DNA of 64,000 nucleotides from Gardnerella leopoldii (lineage in GTDB: Bacteria > Actinomycetota > Actinomycetes > Actinomycetales > Bifidobacteriaceae), in NCBI RefSeq assembly GCF_003293675.1, contig NZ_CP029984.1, forward strand, positions 1,116,043-1,180,042. The letters run 5' to 3'. Positions 47,701 through 57,410 of this stretch are shown here, piece by piece. Every line of letters starts with the position of its first letter. The first letter of the stretch is position 1. The translations under genes were made by a program, and so were the position numbers. The notes beneath the pieces were generated by a model. The model did no database searches. It saw only the letters and a program-made list of their open reading frames with translations, and was not told the origin of the DNA.

Positions 47701-47720
47701 CGAGTCAAATATATGACTCG
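47701..47720. promoter_or_regulatory. 20-bp palindrome
   Basis: cgagtca-aatata-tgactcg is a perfect 7-bp inverted repeat with a 6-bp AT spacer, as for a dimeric repressor. It lies between the RNase E/G leader and the AEC transporter gene and could act on either. Confidence 0.45.
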
Positions 47721-47846
47721 TTGAATATTAAAATTTGCATCGCTGTTTTTAAGCCAATTAGCAGTTACTAAAAATTCCAATAATTTCAAACTTATCCATA
47801 GCGCACATAAAAGTTGCGTATCTCTCCTATAGTTACAGCATAGGTT

Positions 47847-47869
47847 CGCACGCATGCAATTTGCGTGCG
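47847..47869. promoter_or_regulatory. Inverted repeat before the AEC transporter
   Basis: cgcacgca / tgcgtgcg is a perfect 8-bp inverted repeat with a 7-base spacer, 12 bp upstream of the ribosome site. It could be an operator or an mRNA hairpin. Confidence 0.45.
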
Positions 47870-47893
47870 ATTAACGAATTTTGGAGGCAAGAA

Positions 47894-48835
47894 ATGGGCT
47901 TAATCAGCGCAATGCAAGGCTTTTGCGTAATTGGCATTGTTATTGCTGCAGGCTACGTTACTGCTCGCATGCGCGTTGGCGGTTCACAGGCTCAAATGGT
48001 CCTAAATCGCGTAAGTTTTTTCGTTTCCAGCCCTTGCTTAATGTTTGCAATACTTTCTAAAGAGCCTATTTTTGAGATTTTTCACTCTTCGATTTTTGTT
48101 GCATTCTTTTCTGCGATGATTGTTGGAGTTGCGTTCGTTCTGCTTAATCGCTTTTGCTTCCATCTTCCTGCAGCTGACTGCACTATAGGTGCTCTCAATT
48201 CTCTTTATTTAAATTCCAACAATATTGGCTTGCCGGTTGCGACTTATATTTTGGGAAATCCTGCGCTTGTTGCTCCGATTTTAGTTATGCAACAGGCTGT
48301 ATTTACTCCTGTTGGTTTGACTGTTCTCGACATTACAACTACTGGAAAATGTTCTCTCAAGCGCATTGCACAGCAGCCTTTAAAACAACCACTTTTAATT
48401 GGTTCGCTTGGGGGAATTATTATTTCTGCAATTTCCGCAAAAGTTGGCTACTTCCCTGTTCCTAATTTTCTTTACGATCCAATTAAGATGATTGGCGATT
48501 CTGCAGTTCCAATGATTTTAATGGCTTTTGGAATGTCGCTTTACGGCAGCAAGCCTTTGCAAAAAGATTCTAATCGAGCTGCTATTGCCACGGTTGCTGT
48601 GTTAAAAAATCTTATTATGCCTGCAATTGCGTTTTTGCTAGCTTATTTTGTGATGGGTTTCCGCGGGGCGACTTTGTATGCGTGCGTTGTGTTAGCTGCT
48701 CTTCCAACTGGTCAAAACGTTTACAATTATGCTGCGCGCTACAACGTCGGCTTAAGTTTTGCGCGCGACGGCATACTGTTTTCTACTGTCACTAGCCCAA
48801 TTTGCATAGCCGTAATTGCCGCAATTTTGGGATGA
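47894..48835 (+). CDS. AEC-family transporter
   Basis: 313 residues from ATG 47894, chosen for GGAGG seven bases before it; an in-frame TTG further upstream is less likely. About ten membrane helices. Features of the auxin efflux carrier family are NNIGLPVATYILG in the first half, GDSAVPMILMAFGMSL in the second and LAALPTGQNVYNYAA near the end. AEC proteins export organic acids or amino acids; the substrate here is unknown. It is convergent with the Maf-Nudix gene. Confidence 0.88.
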   Translation: MGLISAMQGFCVIGIVIAAGYVTARMRVGGSQAQMVLNRVSFFVSSPCLMFAILSKEPIFEIFHSSIFVAFFSAMIVGVAFVLLNRFCFHLPAADCTIGALNSLYLNSNNIGLPVATYILGNPALVAPILVMQQAVFTPVGLTVLDITTTGKCSLKRIAQQPLKQPLLIGSLGGIIISAISAKVGYFPVPNFLYDPIKMIGDSAVPMILMAFGMSLYGSKPLQKDSNRAAIATVAVLKNLIMPAIAFLLAYFVMGFRGATLYACVVLAALPTGQNVYNYAARYNVGLSFARDGILFSTVTSPICIAVIAAILG

Positions 48836-48865
48836 TTTCGTGCGCAGTTTATGCCGCCTACGCGC

Positions 48866-49075
48866 GCAATGCTGCGCTCAGGCAGGTCGGAGCGCACACA
48901 AAACACAACCCAGTTTCTAAAACCCAACCACACAAACCTGCCCTGCCTTCGTCAATCGAGACGAAGGCAGACCTCGCTTGCGTTGAAAGCACACCGCGCT
49001 TTCAACCCTAAGCAAGCTCGGCGCTCCGAGTTGCTTTCGCGCGCGCTGTGCTGCGCTCAAGCATGTCGGAGCGCT
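48866..49075. repeat. Structured intergenic element, copy B
   Basis: Aligns with copy A at 17781-18067 over the central block. Its 11-bp stem at 48943-48970 differs from A (17939-17966) by one compensated pair (G:C to T:A), and its 9-bp gttgaaagc stem (48982-49006) matches. It overlaps the end of the Maf-Nudix gene, encoding its last residues and stop codon. Confidence 0.85.
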
Positions 49076-50496
49076 AACTCATCAAGGCGCGCACGGAAAG
49101 ACGGCCAATCCGTGCGCATTGCCGTAAGCAACTTCAGCTTAGGCACGTCGTCAATTGGCACCCACTTAATTTCCATACTCTCGTCGTCGTGCGCGCAAGG
49201 ATCCACACTATGCCCCGGCTTTTCAAACGCAAAAACCGTTGTATAACACCAGTTTCCGTGATCCTCGCGGTAAGCTCCAACAACTTCAATATCTCCCGAA
49301 GTAATATTTGCTTCCTCGAAAGACTCACGCAATGCGCCCTCAATCGCGCTTTCTCCATCGGAAATTGCGCCACCAGGGATGCCCCAAGTGCCACCTTCAG
49401 CGCTCCAAAGCGCGCGATGTTGCATCACAACGTGCGTCACGCGACCAGTTTCGGCATCTCGCCTAGCAAGCAGAACTCCAGCAGCACCGTTATGACCCCA
49501 ATGCCTGCGACCACAATCGCAATGCACCCAGCCATCTCCCGGCTGATGCACATTTTCTTTAGGCACTTCCGTGGAAGTCGGATCATTCTTTTCGCCAGTT
49601 TCTTCCAAGCTTTCCTTATTCCACAAATCCGGCCAAGCATATCCAAGCTCTGAAACCATTTGTCTCAGCAGCGGCAAGCTGATTCCAAGAACACCGTGAG
49701 GATCTCCATTAATGCTTTCAATAAAAGCTCCGCCAAAACCTTCTAGTGTAAAGGATCCTGCAACTTCTAGAGGTTCACCAGTTGCTACATACGCGCGAAT
49801 TTCCGCGTCACTCATTTGCGCAAAAGTTACGCTTGCATGACTTGTTTTGCAAATAGTTTTGCCGGTTTTTGCGTCGATTAAGCAGTGGCCAGTCCACAAT
49901 TGTCCTGTTTTTCCGCTCATCTGCTTGATTCTCTCAAATGCCACTTCAGGAGTATGCGGCTTTCCGTAGCACTCACCATCGAGTAAGAACATGGAATCGC
50001 AGCCAACAATCAGCACACCGCTACAATCATGAGAAGATTTATTTGTATATGCAAAATCGTGAATATCGAAAGTTTTTGTAGGAACAGTAACGCCTGAAAA
50101 ATCGCGAGTTTGCGCCGTATCTACGTTATGCGTTACGTCTGATTGCGAATCGCTTGCTAAAGCATTACCAGCAGATTTCGCAGTTTCTGCAAGTTCAGAA
50201 GATTCAGTTTCAGCTTCCAGCGGATACCCCACAACTAAATCGCCACTAGCCGAAGCAGCCGTATCCGCCACACGTTTCCACGCATGGTACACAGCTTGAG
50301 CTTTTGCGCGAGCCAAAATAGAAACTCGCTGCTCAGCACTCAACTGCTCAACGCTTGCACCTCGCTCACTAGCGGCATCACGCAAAGCCGCCGGCTCATC
50401 CACTTCGCTTACGTGAATTACCGGAATCACGCCAGCCGCCGCCAAAACCGCTCTACGCGAAGGAGACTGCGAGGCTAAAATCAACGAAACTGTCAT
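49057..50496 (-). CDS. Maf-like nucleotide pyrophosphatase fused to a Nudix hydrolase
   Basis: The 479 residues have an N-terminal Maf domain (LILASQSPSRRAVLAAAGV at the start, GVLIVGCDSMFLLDG after a ~60-residue insertion, FGGAFIESINGDPHGVLGI) and a C-terminal Nudix domain (~310-479). Its box reads GAISDGESAIEGAL-RESFEEANI, with the usual Gly near the end replaced by Asn and Ser at a normally hydrophobic place. Both domains typically remove non-canonical or damaged nucleotides, so the fusion is a two-headed house-cleaning enzyme. It lies 33 bp after thrB. The last residues are encoded in repeat copy B. Confidence 0.9.
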   Translation of the reverse strand: MTVSLILASQSPSRRAVLAAAGVIPVIHVSEVDEPAALRDAASERGASVEQLSAEQRVSILARAKAQAVYHAWKRVADTAASASGDLVVGYPLEAETESSELAETAKSAGNALASDSQSDVTHNVDTAQTRDFSGVTVPTKTFDIHDFAYTNKSSHDCSGVLIVGCDSMFLLDGECYGKPHTPEVAFERIKQMSGKTGQLWTGHCLIDAKTGKTICKTSHASVTFAQMSDAEIRAYVATGEPLEVAGSFTLEGFGGAFIESINGDPHGVLGISLPLLRQMVSELGYAWPDLWNKESLEETGEKNDPTSTEVPKENVHQPGDGWVHCDCGRRHWGHNGAAGVLLARRDAETGRVTHVVMQHRALWSAEGGTWGIPGGAISDGESAIEGALRESFEEANITSGDIEVVGAYREDHGNWCYTTVFAFEKPGHSVDPCAHDDESMEIKWVPIDDVPKLKLLTAMRTDWPSFRARLDELALRHA

Positions 50497-50529
50497 ACCT
50501 TACCCTTCCCTTTTACAACTTCACACAAC

Positions 50530-51606
50530 TTATTCGCGAGTTATTGCAACGCCAGTAGAATCAACAGGCACGTGCAAAACGCGCCAGCCCGTACGCGAAA
50601 GCCACGGCTCGGCAATTGCGTCGATTTTTTGAGCTGCACTCTTGTTATACTCGGCATCTCCTGCATAAAATACAGCAACGCACGATCCTGCTCCCGAAAT
50701 CGCTGCCGCAAAACCATGCTCGCGCAACGTCTCCACCAGCTTCCACGAATCTTTCATAAGATTTGCACGATACGTTTGATGAAGAGCATCTTGAGTTGCT
50801 GCAAAAAGTAGCGCATTTCGCGAAATATCAGATTTTACTGTGCCTAATTTATTTTCAGAATCGCTATTTAACTCACCAAAAGCAACCGGAAGCATTGCAG
50901 CTCGCGACACATTAAATATTGCGTCACCATACGGCACTTTTGCTGGAAGCGCGCGTCTAGCAAGCTCTGTAGAAAGCTCGAAATCAGGAACGAATACCGA
51001 CACAGAAATATCTTGCGAAACTTTGTATCGCACAGTATGAAAACCGGTAGAAAGCGGAGCTTCGCAATCTCCAGCCACGCGCACAGAACCTTTGCCTTCC
51101 CCAGCATCAAGCTTCCAACTCATCGTCAAACCGCCAAAAACTGCAGGAGCAACATTGTCTGGATGACCTTCAATTGCGGCCGCAATTTCGAAAATTGCTT
51201 CGCGATTAAGATCACCTTCGTGAGCAAAAGCCCAAGCAGCAGCAACTGCAGCAACAATCGCTTCTGCAGAAGAGCCCATACCGCGCGCTTGCGGAATCCG
51301 ATTATGCGCTTCTAACGTAAATCGCAAGTTTGGCAGACCAAATATTTTGCAAGCTTTGCGAAAAGTCGCTACAACTAGATGCGTTTCATCTTTTGGAAGC
51401 GTATCCTCGCCTTCGCCGTGAATAATTACGCGCACGTTTCCAGCATAATCGAGCGAATCAAGCGAATTTTTAGAACGATTATCATCCAGAGTAAAAACTA
51501 AAGAATCCGCATAATCAAGCGCAATACCGGCTGCATCAAACCCAGAACCAAGATTTGCGCTAGTTGCTGGCACGCGCACGGAAACACTGTTACATACTGG
51601 CTTCAT
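50530..51606 (-). CDS. thrB: Homoserine kinase
   Basis: The 358-residue GHMP-family kinase phosphorylates homoserine on the way to threonine. The start is VRVPATSANLGSGFDAAG, the ATP-binding loop IPQARGMGSSAEAI, and AAISGAGSCVAVF forms the C-terminal GHMP motif. It is 18 bp downstream of hom, so the two are one operon. thrC is not in the window. Confidence 0.97.
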   Translation of the reverse strand: MKPVCNSVSVRVPATSANLGSGFDAAGIALDYADSLVFTLDDNRSKNSLDSLDYAGNVRVIIHGEGEDTLPKDETHLVVATFRKACKIFGLPNLRFTLEAHNRIPQARGMGSSAEAIVAAVAAAWAFAHEGDLNREAIFEIAAAIEGHPDNVAPAVFGGLTMSWKLDAGEGKGSVRVAGDCEAPLSTGFHTVRYKVSQDISVSVFVPDFELSTELARRALPAKVPYGDAIFNVSRAAMLPVAFGELNSDSENKLGTVKSDISRNALLFAATQDALHQTYRANLMKDSWKLVETLREHGFAAAISGAGSCVAVFYAGDAEYNKSAAQKIDAIAEPWLSRTGWRVLHVPVDSTGVAITRE

Positions 51607-51624
51607 ACGATCACCTGCAGCTTT

Positions 51625-52998
51625 TCACTTTATAACGCGCAAAACTAGCGGCTTTCCGCACACAACGTCCAACTTCTGCAAATCCTCGCAAATAGCTTGA
51701 ACCGCAGCTTCCGAACATTCGCTCACAAGCACGCGCACACTGCCAGGTCCACCAAGACCGCACTGTGGGCAATCCGAATCACCTTCAGTTTGAGAATACT
51801 TAGCTTGACACGCCGAAGCCAAACGCTCATACACAACGCCATGATCTGCAAAAACATCCATAACTTCGCTGCACAAAGCCAAAGAAGTATCTTCCATATT
51901 GCAACGAATCACAAAATCTGCTCTGGTCTGCTCGCTAGAGGCCGGCACATACTTGTTGTACATTGGCACGCCAAAACCTGCGCATCCACGCACAAGATTT
52001 CGAGCAGCACTAACAACATCTCCAACAACAGCACTTGCAGTTGGAGCGCCGCCGGCACCGCGTCCGTAGAACATCAAATCATCTGCAGCCTGCGCCTTCA
52101 CAAATACAGCATTAAAACTGCCATGAACCGACGCCAAAGGGTGCTCCGCGCCAACAAGCGCCGGATACACACTAACGCTTACTCCGCCATCTGAGTTTGA
52201 TTCGCCGTCGCAATGCCTTTCAACTGCTGCAAGTAGCTTAATTACACGCTTTTCCGCGCTCGCTGCAGCAATATCTTCAGAGTCAATCGCGCTAATTCCT
52301 TCAACAGAAACATCGTCAATACTTACCGGCATTTGGAATGCGAGAGTTGCAAGAATCGCAGCTTTATTTGCAGCATCGAAACCTTCAACATCTCCGGTCG
52401 GATCCGCCTCAGCATAACCCTTTTCTTGAGCTGCGCGTAAAGCCGAGTCAAAATCAAGTCCGCGCACAGTCATTTCGTCAAGAATATAGTTGGTAGTTCC
52501 GTTTACAATCCCGAAAATTTGCGTAATTTCGTCGCCAATAAGTGACTCTCGAAGCGGTCGAACAATAGGAATCGCTCCTGCTACAGCCGCCTCAAAGTAC
52601 AAGTCAACTCCGTGACTTTCTGCACACTCGTATAATTCCGGACCAAACTTTGCAAGCAACGCTTTATTTGCAGTAACAACAGATTTTCCATGGCATAGCG
52701 CACTTTTTACAAAAGTATGAGCCGGCTCAAGTCCGCCAATAAGCTCGATTACAATATCAACGTCTTCGCGGGTGCACAAAGAGGCAGTGTCTGTAGTTAG
52801 CAAATCACGCTTAATCCAAGGAGCGTCAACTTCTTCCGGATGCAAGCACGCAACTCCTGCAAGCTCAATATTTGCACCAATTCTAGCCGCAAGTTCATCA
52901 CTCTGCTCAACTATAAGTCGCGCTGTTTGCGAACCGACTGTTCCGGCACCAAGCAATCCAACGCGAATAGTTTTATTGGCTAATTTTTTGCTTAACAT
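51625..52998 (-). CDS. hom: Homoserine dehydrogenase
   Basis: The 457 residues have an N-terminal nucleotide-binding domain (VGLLGAGTVGSQTARL), the catalytic/substrate domain (GIVNGTTNYILDEMT, GYAEADPTGDVEGFDAANKAAILA with the conserved Asp and Lys), and a C-terminal ACT-like region used for threonine feedback in other homologues. It makes homoserine for threonine and methionine. It lies 61 bp after the CPBP protease gene. Confidence 0.97.
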   Translation of the reverse strand: MLSKKLANKTIRVGLLGAGTVGSQTARLIVEQSDELAARIGANIELAGVACLHPEEVDAPWIKRDLLTTDTASLCTREDVDIVIELIGGLEPAHTFVKSALCHGKSVVTANKALLAKFGPELYECAESHGVDLYFEAAVAGAIPIVRPLRESLIGDEITQIFGIVNGTTNYILDEMTVRGLDFDSALRAAQEKGYAEADPTGDVEGFDAANKAAILATLAFQMPVSIDDVSVEGISAIDSEDIAAASAEKRVIKLLAAVERHCDGESNSDGGVSVSVYPALVGAEHPLASVHGSFNAVFVKAQAADDLMFYGRGAGGAPTASAVVGDVVSAARNLVRGCAGFGVPMYNKYVPASSEQTRADFVIRCNMEDTSLALCSEVMDVFADHGVVYERLASACQAKYSQTEGDSDCPQCGLGGPGSVRVLVSECSEAAVQAICEDLQKLDVVCGKPLVLRVIK

Positions 52999-53059
52999 AT
53001 AACTCGCCTCCTTAAGTCATGAATTTTGAATTTTTGTTTTTCGTTACGAAAAATAGCAG

Positions 53060-54058
53060 TTACGAAAAAAGCATCATCACATTAAGAATCACAGAAATAA
53101 TCAAAAATGCAATTACACCTACGGTTCCATAAAGTGATTTCAAATTATTTTCCTTAGGCAATTCCAAAGGCGCATCAAAGAAAACTAAATATCGGCGACT
53201 ACGAGCAAGTAACACTATTCCAACTACAAGCACTGCAAACACAAATATGCTATATAATCCAGCTAGCACAAATCCAGAAGGCAAATCCATTAACTCTTTA
53301 TTCGATAATTTGTCAATTTCTATAACATTCCCGTTTGCATCTGTCATCTGTTTTAGTAACCATAAAGCAACAACGCTTCCTTGGAAGTTCACAATCATGT
53401 GAAGAAATATGCTGTAACGCAATTTAGAAGTGCGTACGTACATGTACCCGAGAATAAGCCCAAGCCCGAAAGCGTAGAAAAATTGGAATATATTCATGTG
53501 GAATAATGCAAAAGCTAAAGCAGAGAACACAATTGCTTTCTTTTCGCCATACACACGCAATCGAGAAAGTATTTGCTTTCTAAAAAACCATTCTTCCATA
53601 ATAGGAGCAAGAATCACTACGAACACAAACGTTTCCCACATATTTCCAGACACAATAGTCTCTGAAATGCGATTTTCTGCTTTACCGTCTGTAATAATTG
53701 AAGCTAATGTTGTACCAATTAAGTTTCCTCCATACATAACTGGCACACTAACTGCGTAGAATCCCAAAAATTGACGCAAAGACATAGAAAATTCACGCGA
53801 CGCAAGAGTTGGTACTGCTCGCATAATCAGCATTGCAATAGGAAGCGCTATTAAATATTGCGCAATGTCAGACACTAATATTGTTGCAATAGATTTTTCT
53901 AAAAATTCTTTAGGCAAAAAATACGGAAAACACATACCTAATGCATATGCAGCAGCAATCCACACAACCATGAACATGCATAATGACATTCCAATAGTTC
54001 CCTGCCGCTTTCGCGCCAACAAATATGTGTCGTCATGTTGTATCTCTTGCATACTCAT
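53060..54058 (-). CDS. CPBP-family intramembrane metalloprotease
   Basis: 332 residues with about eight membrane helices. CPBP/CAAX motifs are EEWFFRKQ near residue 160 (paired Glu and Arg), FHMNIFQF near 190 and FLHMIVNF near 230, which provide the metal-site Glu and His. Members process prenylated or bacteriocin-related peptides or act in self-immunity; the substrate is unknown. It sits between hom and ddl with no clear functional link. Confidence 0.9.
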   Translation of the reverse strand: MSMQEIQHDDTYLLARKRQGTIGMSLCMFMVVWIAAAYALGMCFPYFLPKEFLEKSIATILVSDIAQYLIALPIAMLIMRAVPTLASREFSMSLRQFLGFYAVSVPVMYGGNLIGTTLASIITDGKAENRISETIVSGNMWETFVFVVILAPIMEEWFFRKQILSRLRVYGEKKAIVFSALAFALFHMNIFQFFYAFGLGLILGYMYVRTSKLRYSIFLHMIVNFQGSVVALWLLKQMTDANGNVIEIDKLSNKELMDLPSGFVLAGLYSIFVFAVLVVGIVLLARSRRYLVFFDAPLELPKENNLKSLYGTVGVIAFLIISVILNVMMLFS

Positions 54059-54153
54059 TCCTTTTGTTATTCTTTACGCTTTATCGTGATTTTTCGCTTT
54101 TTATTTGACGTGTGCTACGTTTGCGCTGCTTGCGCTACTCGCACTATTCACAC

Positions 54154-55296
54154 TTACTTAAGCACACCCTCAATAAGCTTCGTAATTAAATCGCCATAGC
54201 TTATTCCGGTTGCTTCCCAAGCTTTTGGATACATGGAGATTGGCGTAAACCCAGGCATTGTATTGATTTCGTTGATCATCACATGACCTTCAGGAGTCAC
54301 GAACGAATCAACACGGCTTAATCCTCTACCGTCTGCTGCTTTGAATGCTGCGAGCGCTGTTTTACGCACGAGCTCCAAAGTTTCCGCAGGAAGATCTGCT
54401 GGAACTTCCACGTGCGAAGCCGCGGAATCCATGTATTTGCTATCAAAATCGTAGAACTGATCTTCGCCAGCCTGACGCTTGTCTAACACAATTTCACCTG
54501 GCAAACTTACTTTCGGCTCCTCGCCATCGCGAGCTGCAAGAACCGCACACTCGATCTCGCGCGCGTTAATTCCTTGCTCTACTAGCACTCGCCAATCGTG
54601 CTTCGAAGCTTCAAAAACGGCTTGTGCTAAAGCCTTAGCATCATGCGATTCCACTTTTGTTACGCCAAAACTAGATCCTGCACGGCTTGGTTTTACAAAA
54701 AGCGGATACTCGAGTTTTGCTGCCTCAACTTGCGCAAGCATTTCGTTTGCGTACGCAGCAAAGCGATTCGTCGAGTCACTTGCAAATTTTCTAGCATCCA
54801 ACGCAATTCCTGGAGCGACATCAATTCCGGCAGCCTTAAACAGTTGCTTTGCGTAGTATTTATCCATGCATGCAGCCGAAGCCAACACTCCGCAACCGAC
54901 GTACGGCACTTGCATCATTTCTAGCAAACCTTGCAAAGTGCCATCTTCACCGTTTGGACCATGAAGAACTGGGAAAACAGCGTCGATATGACCTAAACTT
55001 TCAAGCGTGTCGTCCGCTTTTCGCACCAAGAATCCGTCTGCACCCTTTGCAGGGTCAAGCACAACATCGCGCGTTCCAGCGGTTTTTGTGATTACTGGCA
55101 ACTCGCCTTCTTCCATGCGGAAGTTACGAGGATCTTCACCACCAACAATCCATTCGCCTTGTTTTGTGATTGCGATCCGCACAATGTCAAAACGATTTTC
55201 GTCTACAGCACTGAGCACTCCAGCAGCAGATATGCAAGAAATCGAATGTTCGTCTGCCTTACCGCCATACAAGAACACTACACGCTTTTTCGTCAT
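54154..55296 (-). CDS. ddl: D-alanine-D-alanine ligase
   Basis: The 380-residue ATP-grasp ligase forms the D-Ala dipeptide of peptidoglycan. N-terminal VVFLYGGKADEHSISCISA, LHGPNGEDGTLQGLLE for the first substrate, FVKPSRAGSSFGVTKV for ATP, and EINTMPGFTPISMYPKAW for magnesium and the second D-Ala are present. Tyr/Phe at the specificity position was not resolved. It follows gpsA in the same orientation. Confidence 0.97.
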   Translation of the reverse strand: MTKKRVVFLYGGKADEHSISCISAAGVLSAVDENRFDIVRIAITKQGEWIVGGEDPRNFRMEEGELPVITKTAGTRDVVLDPAKGADGFLVRKADDTLESLGHIDAVFPVLHGPNGEDGTLQGLLEMMQVPYVGCGVLASAACMDKYYAKQLFKAAGIDVAPGIALDARKFASDSTNRFAAYANEMLAQVEAAKLEYPLFVKPSRAGSSFGVTKVESHDAKALAQAVFEASKHDWRVLVEQGINAREIECAVLAARDGEEPKVSLPGEIVLDKRQAGEDQFYDFDSKYMDSAASHVEVPADLPAETLELVRKTALAAFKAADGRGLSRVDSFVTPEGHVMINEINTMPGFTPISMYPKAWEATGISYGDLITKLIEGVLK

Positions 55297-55368
55297 TTTT
55301 TTCCTTTATATATTTTTGAATTATTCTAATTATTTTGGATTAGTTTTGATTATTTTCGCAAACGCTAC

Positions 55369-56364
55369 TTACTCTTCGCAAACGTCGTCGTCGAAAAGCA
55401 TTGCGAGCATTTCTTGGCAGGAAATTCCTTCTTCAAGCACGCGAGCCATTGCACTTGCAAGCGGAGTTGCAACACCCAAACGCTTGCCCATTGCAACTAC
55501 TGCACTTGTGGTTGGCACGCCTTCTGCAACACCATTGCTCACGGCAGTTGCTTCTTCAACGCTCATGCCTTTTCCAAGATTTGCACCGAAAGTATAGTTG
55601 CGGCTTAGAGGAGATCCACAAGTTGCAACTAAATCACCAAAGCCAGCAAGACCTGCAAAAGTGCGCGAATCTGCGCCTTCTGCTACGCCCAATGCCGTCA
55701 ATTCTGCCAAACCGCGCGTTTCAATCATAGCCGCCGTGTTTTCGCCATATCCTGCGCCTCGGGCCATACCAACTGCGAGCGCAACCACGTTTTTAAGCGA
55801 GCCACACATTTCTACGCCGATTACGTCTGTTGACACAAATGCTTTAAAGTAGCTGTTTGAGCATGCTTTTGCAACTACTTCTGCCTGAGATTTTTCTGCG
55901 CAAGCAACTACTGCTGCAGCCGGGTGGCGAGATGCAACTTCCTTGCTCAAGTTTGGTCCGGAAAGTGCAGCAAAACGGTTACGCGGTAAGTTCAAAGCTT
56001 CGCACACAACTTCATCCATACGTTTGCCGGTTGTGCGCTCAATGCCTTTCATAAGCGAAACAACGATCGCATTTTGTGGAATCAAACCCACAAAACCTTC
56101 CAACGCAACGCGAGCAAACTGTGCCGCAATCGCCACGACTACAATATCCGCATTCGCAACAGCCTCTGCTCGATCCCCAGTTGCAGTCATGTTTTCTGGA
56201 AGTTTTTCTACGCTAGGCAGGCGCACGCCATTATGATGATGATCGCGAATTCCTTCAACAATTTCCGGCTCTATTGCCCACATTGTCACTTGATTTCCTG
56301 CATCCGCAAGTACTTGTCCAAACGCAGTTCCCCAAGCACCAGCACCCAACACCGTAACGTTCAT
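55369..56364 (-). CDS. gpsA: Glycerol-3-phosphate dehydrogenase (NAD(P)+)
   Basis: The 331 residues start with the dinucleotide site (VTVLGAGAWGTAFGQ). SLMKGIERTTGKRM, GPNLSKEVA, a catalytic KNVVALAVGMARG (Lys) and GLAGFGDLVATCGSPLSRNY complete the family pattern. It makes glycerol-3-phosphate for phospholipids, which fits the plsC gene upstream. ddl follows 72 bp later. Confidence 0.97.
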   Translation of the reverse strand: MNVTVLGAGAWGTAFGQVLADAGNQVTMWAIEPEIVEGIRDHHHNGVRLPSVEKLPENMTATGDRAEAVANADIVVVAIAAQFARVALEGFVGLIPQNAIVVSLMKGIERTTGKRMDEVVCEALNLPRNRFAALSGPNLSKEVASRHPAAAVVACAEKSQAEVVAKACSNSYFKAFVSTDVIGVEMCGSLKNVVALAVGMARGAGYGENTAAMIETRGLAELTALGVAEGADSRTFAGLAGFGDLVATCGSPLSRNYTFGANLGKGMSVEEATAVSNGVAEGVPTTSAVVAMGKRLGVATPLASAMARVLEEGISCQEMLAMLFDDDVCEE

Positions 56365-56505
56365 GTTTTACGTCCTGCCTTTCGGTTGTGAGTTTTATAA
56401 GCTACTGTATAGCTATTTATTTGTAATCACACTATTACATAATTCTACACATGCCGCTTTACGGGATTTTTAAAAGATACTTTATTTTATTCTTCTGTAT
56501 ATTTT

Positions 56506-57390
56506 TTATTCTTCCGTAACGCGTTTCATCTGCCTGTAATCGAAGTATCCTGCAGGAGATTTTTCTCCACGAATTTCTTCCATAATCTGCGTCATACGCA
56601 CACGCACGCGACGAGCCAACTCTTCAGCAGATTCAAGAGGAGGTAGCTCTCCCCAATTTTCACTCCCCTTTAGCAAGTCAGCATAATCGAGTTGGGTATC
56701 GTAGCACATTACAACATTTTTCTTTGGCCACGGCCACCAATGGTTAATGCTTGCCGCACCCCATGTAACCGCGCAAAATAGCGGAATCTGATGTCCGAGT
56801 CTGCGCGATGCTTCGAGAGCAATTATACCAATTCCGGGCTTCATGCTCATAGGCCATTTTTTAGGATCGCGCGTAACTGTTCCTTCAGGCCATACACTTA
56901 AAGGTCTGCCATTGGTGAGGATTTTAATAGATTCTTCTTCTATTTCTCGCGCTCTTCCGCTTCTGCGCGGGACCGGCTGCATGCCTACAAGCTGGAACCA
57001 TTTGCCTAAGATTGGCCAGTGAGCGAGTTCCGCTTTTGCCATGTAGCGCGGACGACGACCTTGGTGAAATAGTGCAGTCATAGGTATGAAAACGTCAAAC
57101 ATCGTCACGTGTGTGCAAGCTGTAATAAACACGCCTTCTTCTGGCACGTTTTCCAATCCCCACGCCTTTACTTTGCAGCGCGAACGCAATACGCGCGACG
57201 TTCCTTCGAGCAGTCTTTCGGCGGCTTTAGGATTTTGCGCGTCAATTTCTACCTGATTTGGCTTGCGTTTTCCTGTCGGATAGTAATATGTTGGGTCAAC
57301 TAAATTGTGTTTACTTGCTAAAAGCTTTACTTGCTCATCACTGAGTGGTCTTACTGCGCTTCTTGGCGAAGGTTTTCCTTTTGATACCAT
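56506..57390 (-). CDS. plsC: 1-acyl-glycerol-3-phosphate acyltransferase
   Basis: The 294 residues have the HX4D motif at His94-Asp99 (CTHVTMFDVF), a substrate loop PRYMAKAEL, and the PEGTVTRD motif near residue 170. The enzyme adds the second acyl chain to lysophosphatidate at the membrane. It is 20 bp after the metal ABC permease gene. A basic N-terminus and a basic/acidic tail flank the domain. Confidence 0.93.
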   Translation of the reverse strand: MVSKGKPSPRSAVRPLSDEQVKLLASKHNLVDPTYYYPTGKRKPNQVEIDAQNPKAAERLLEGTSRVLRSRCKVKAWGLENVPEEGVFITACTHVTMFDVFIPMTALFHQGRRPRYMAKAELAHWPILGKWFQLVGMQPVPRRSGRAREIEEESIKILTNGRPLSVWPEGTVTRDPKKWPMSMKPGIGIIALEASRRLGHQIPLFCAVTWGAASINHWWPWPKKNVVMCYDTQLDYADLLKGSENWGELPPLESAEELARRVRVRMTQIMEEIRGEKSPAGYFDYRQMKRVTEE

Positions 57391-57410
57391 GCTTTCTATT
57401 GTGCAGCATG

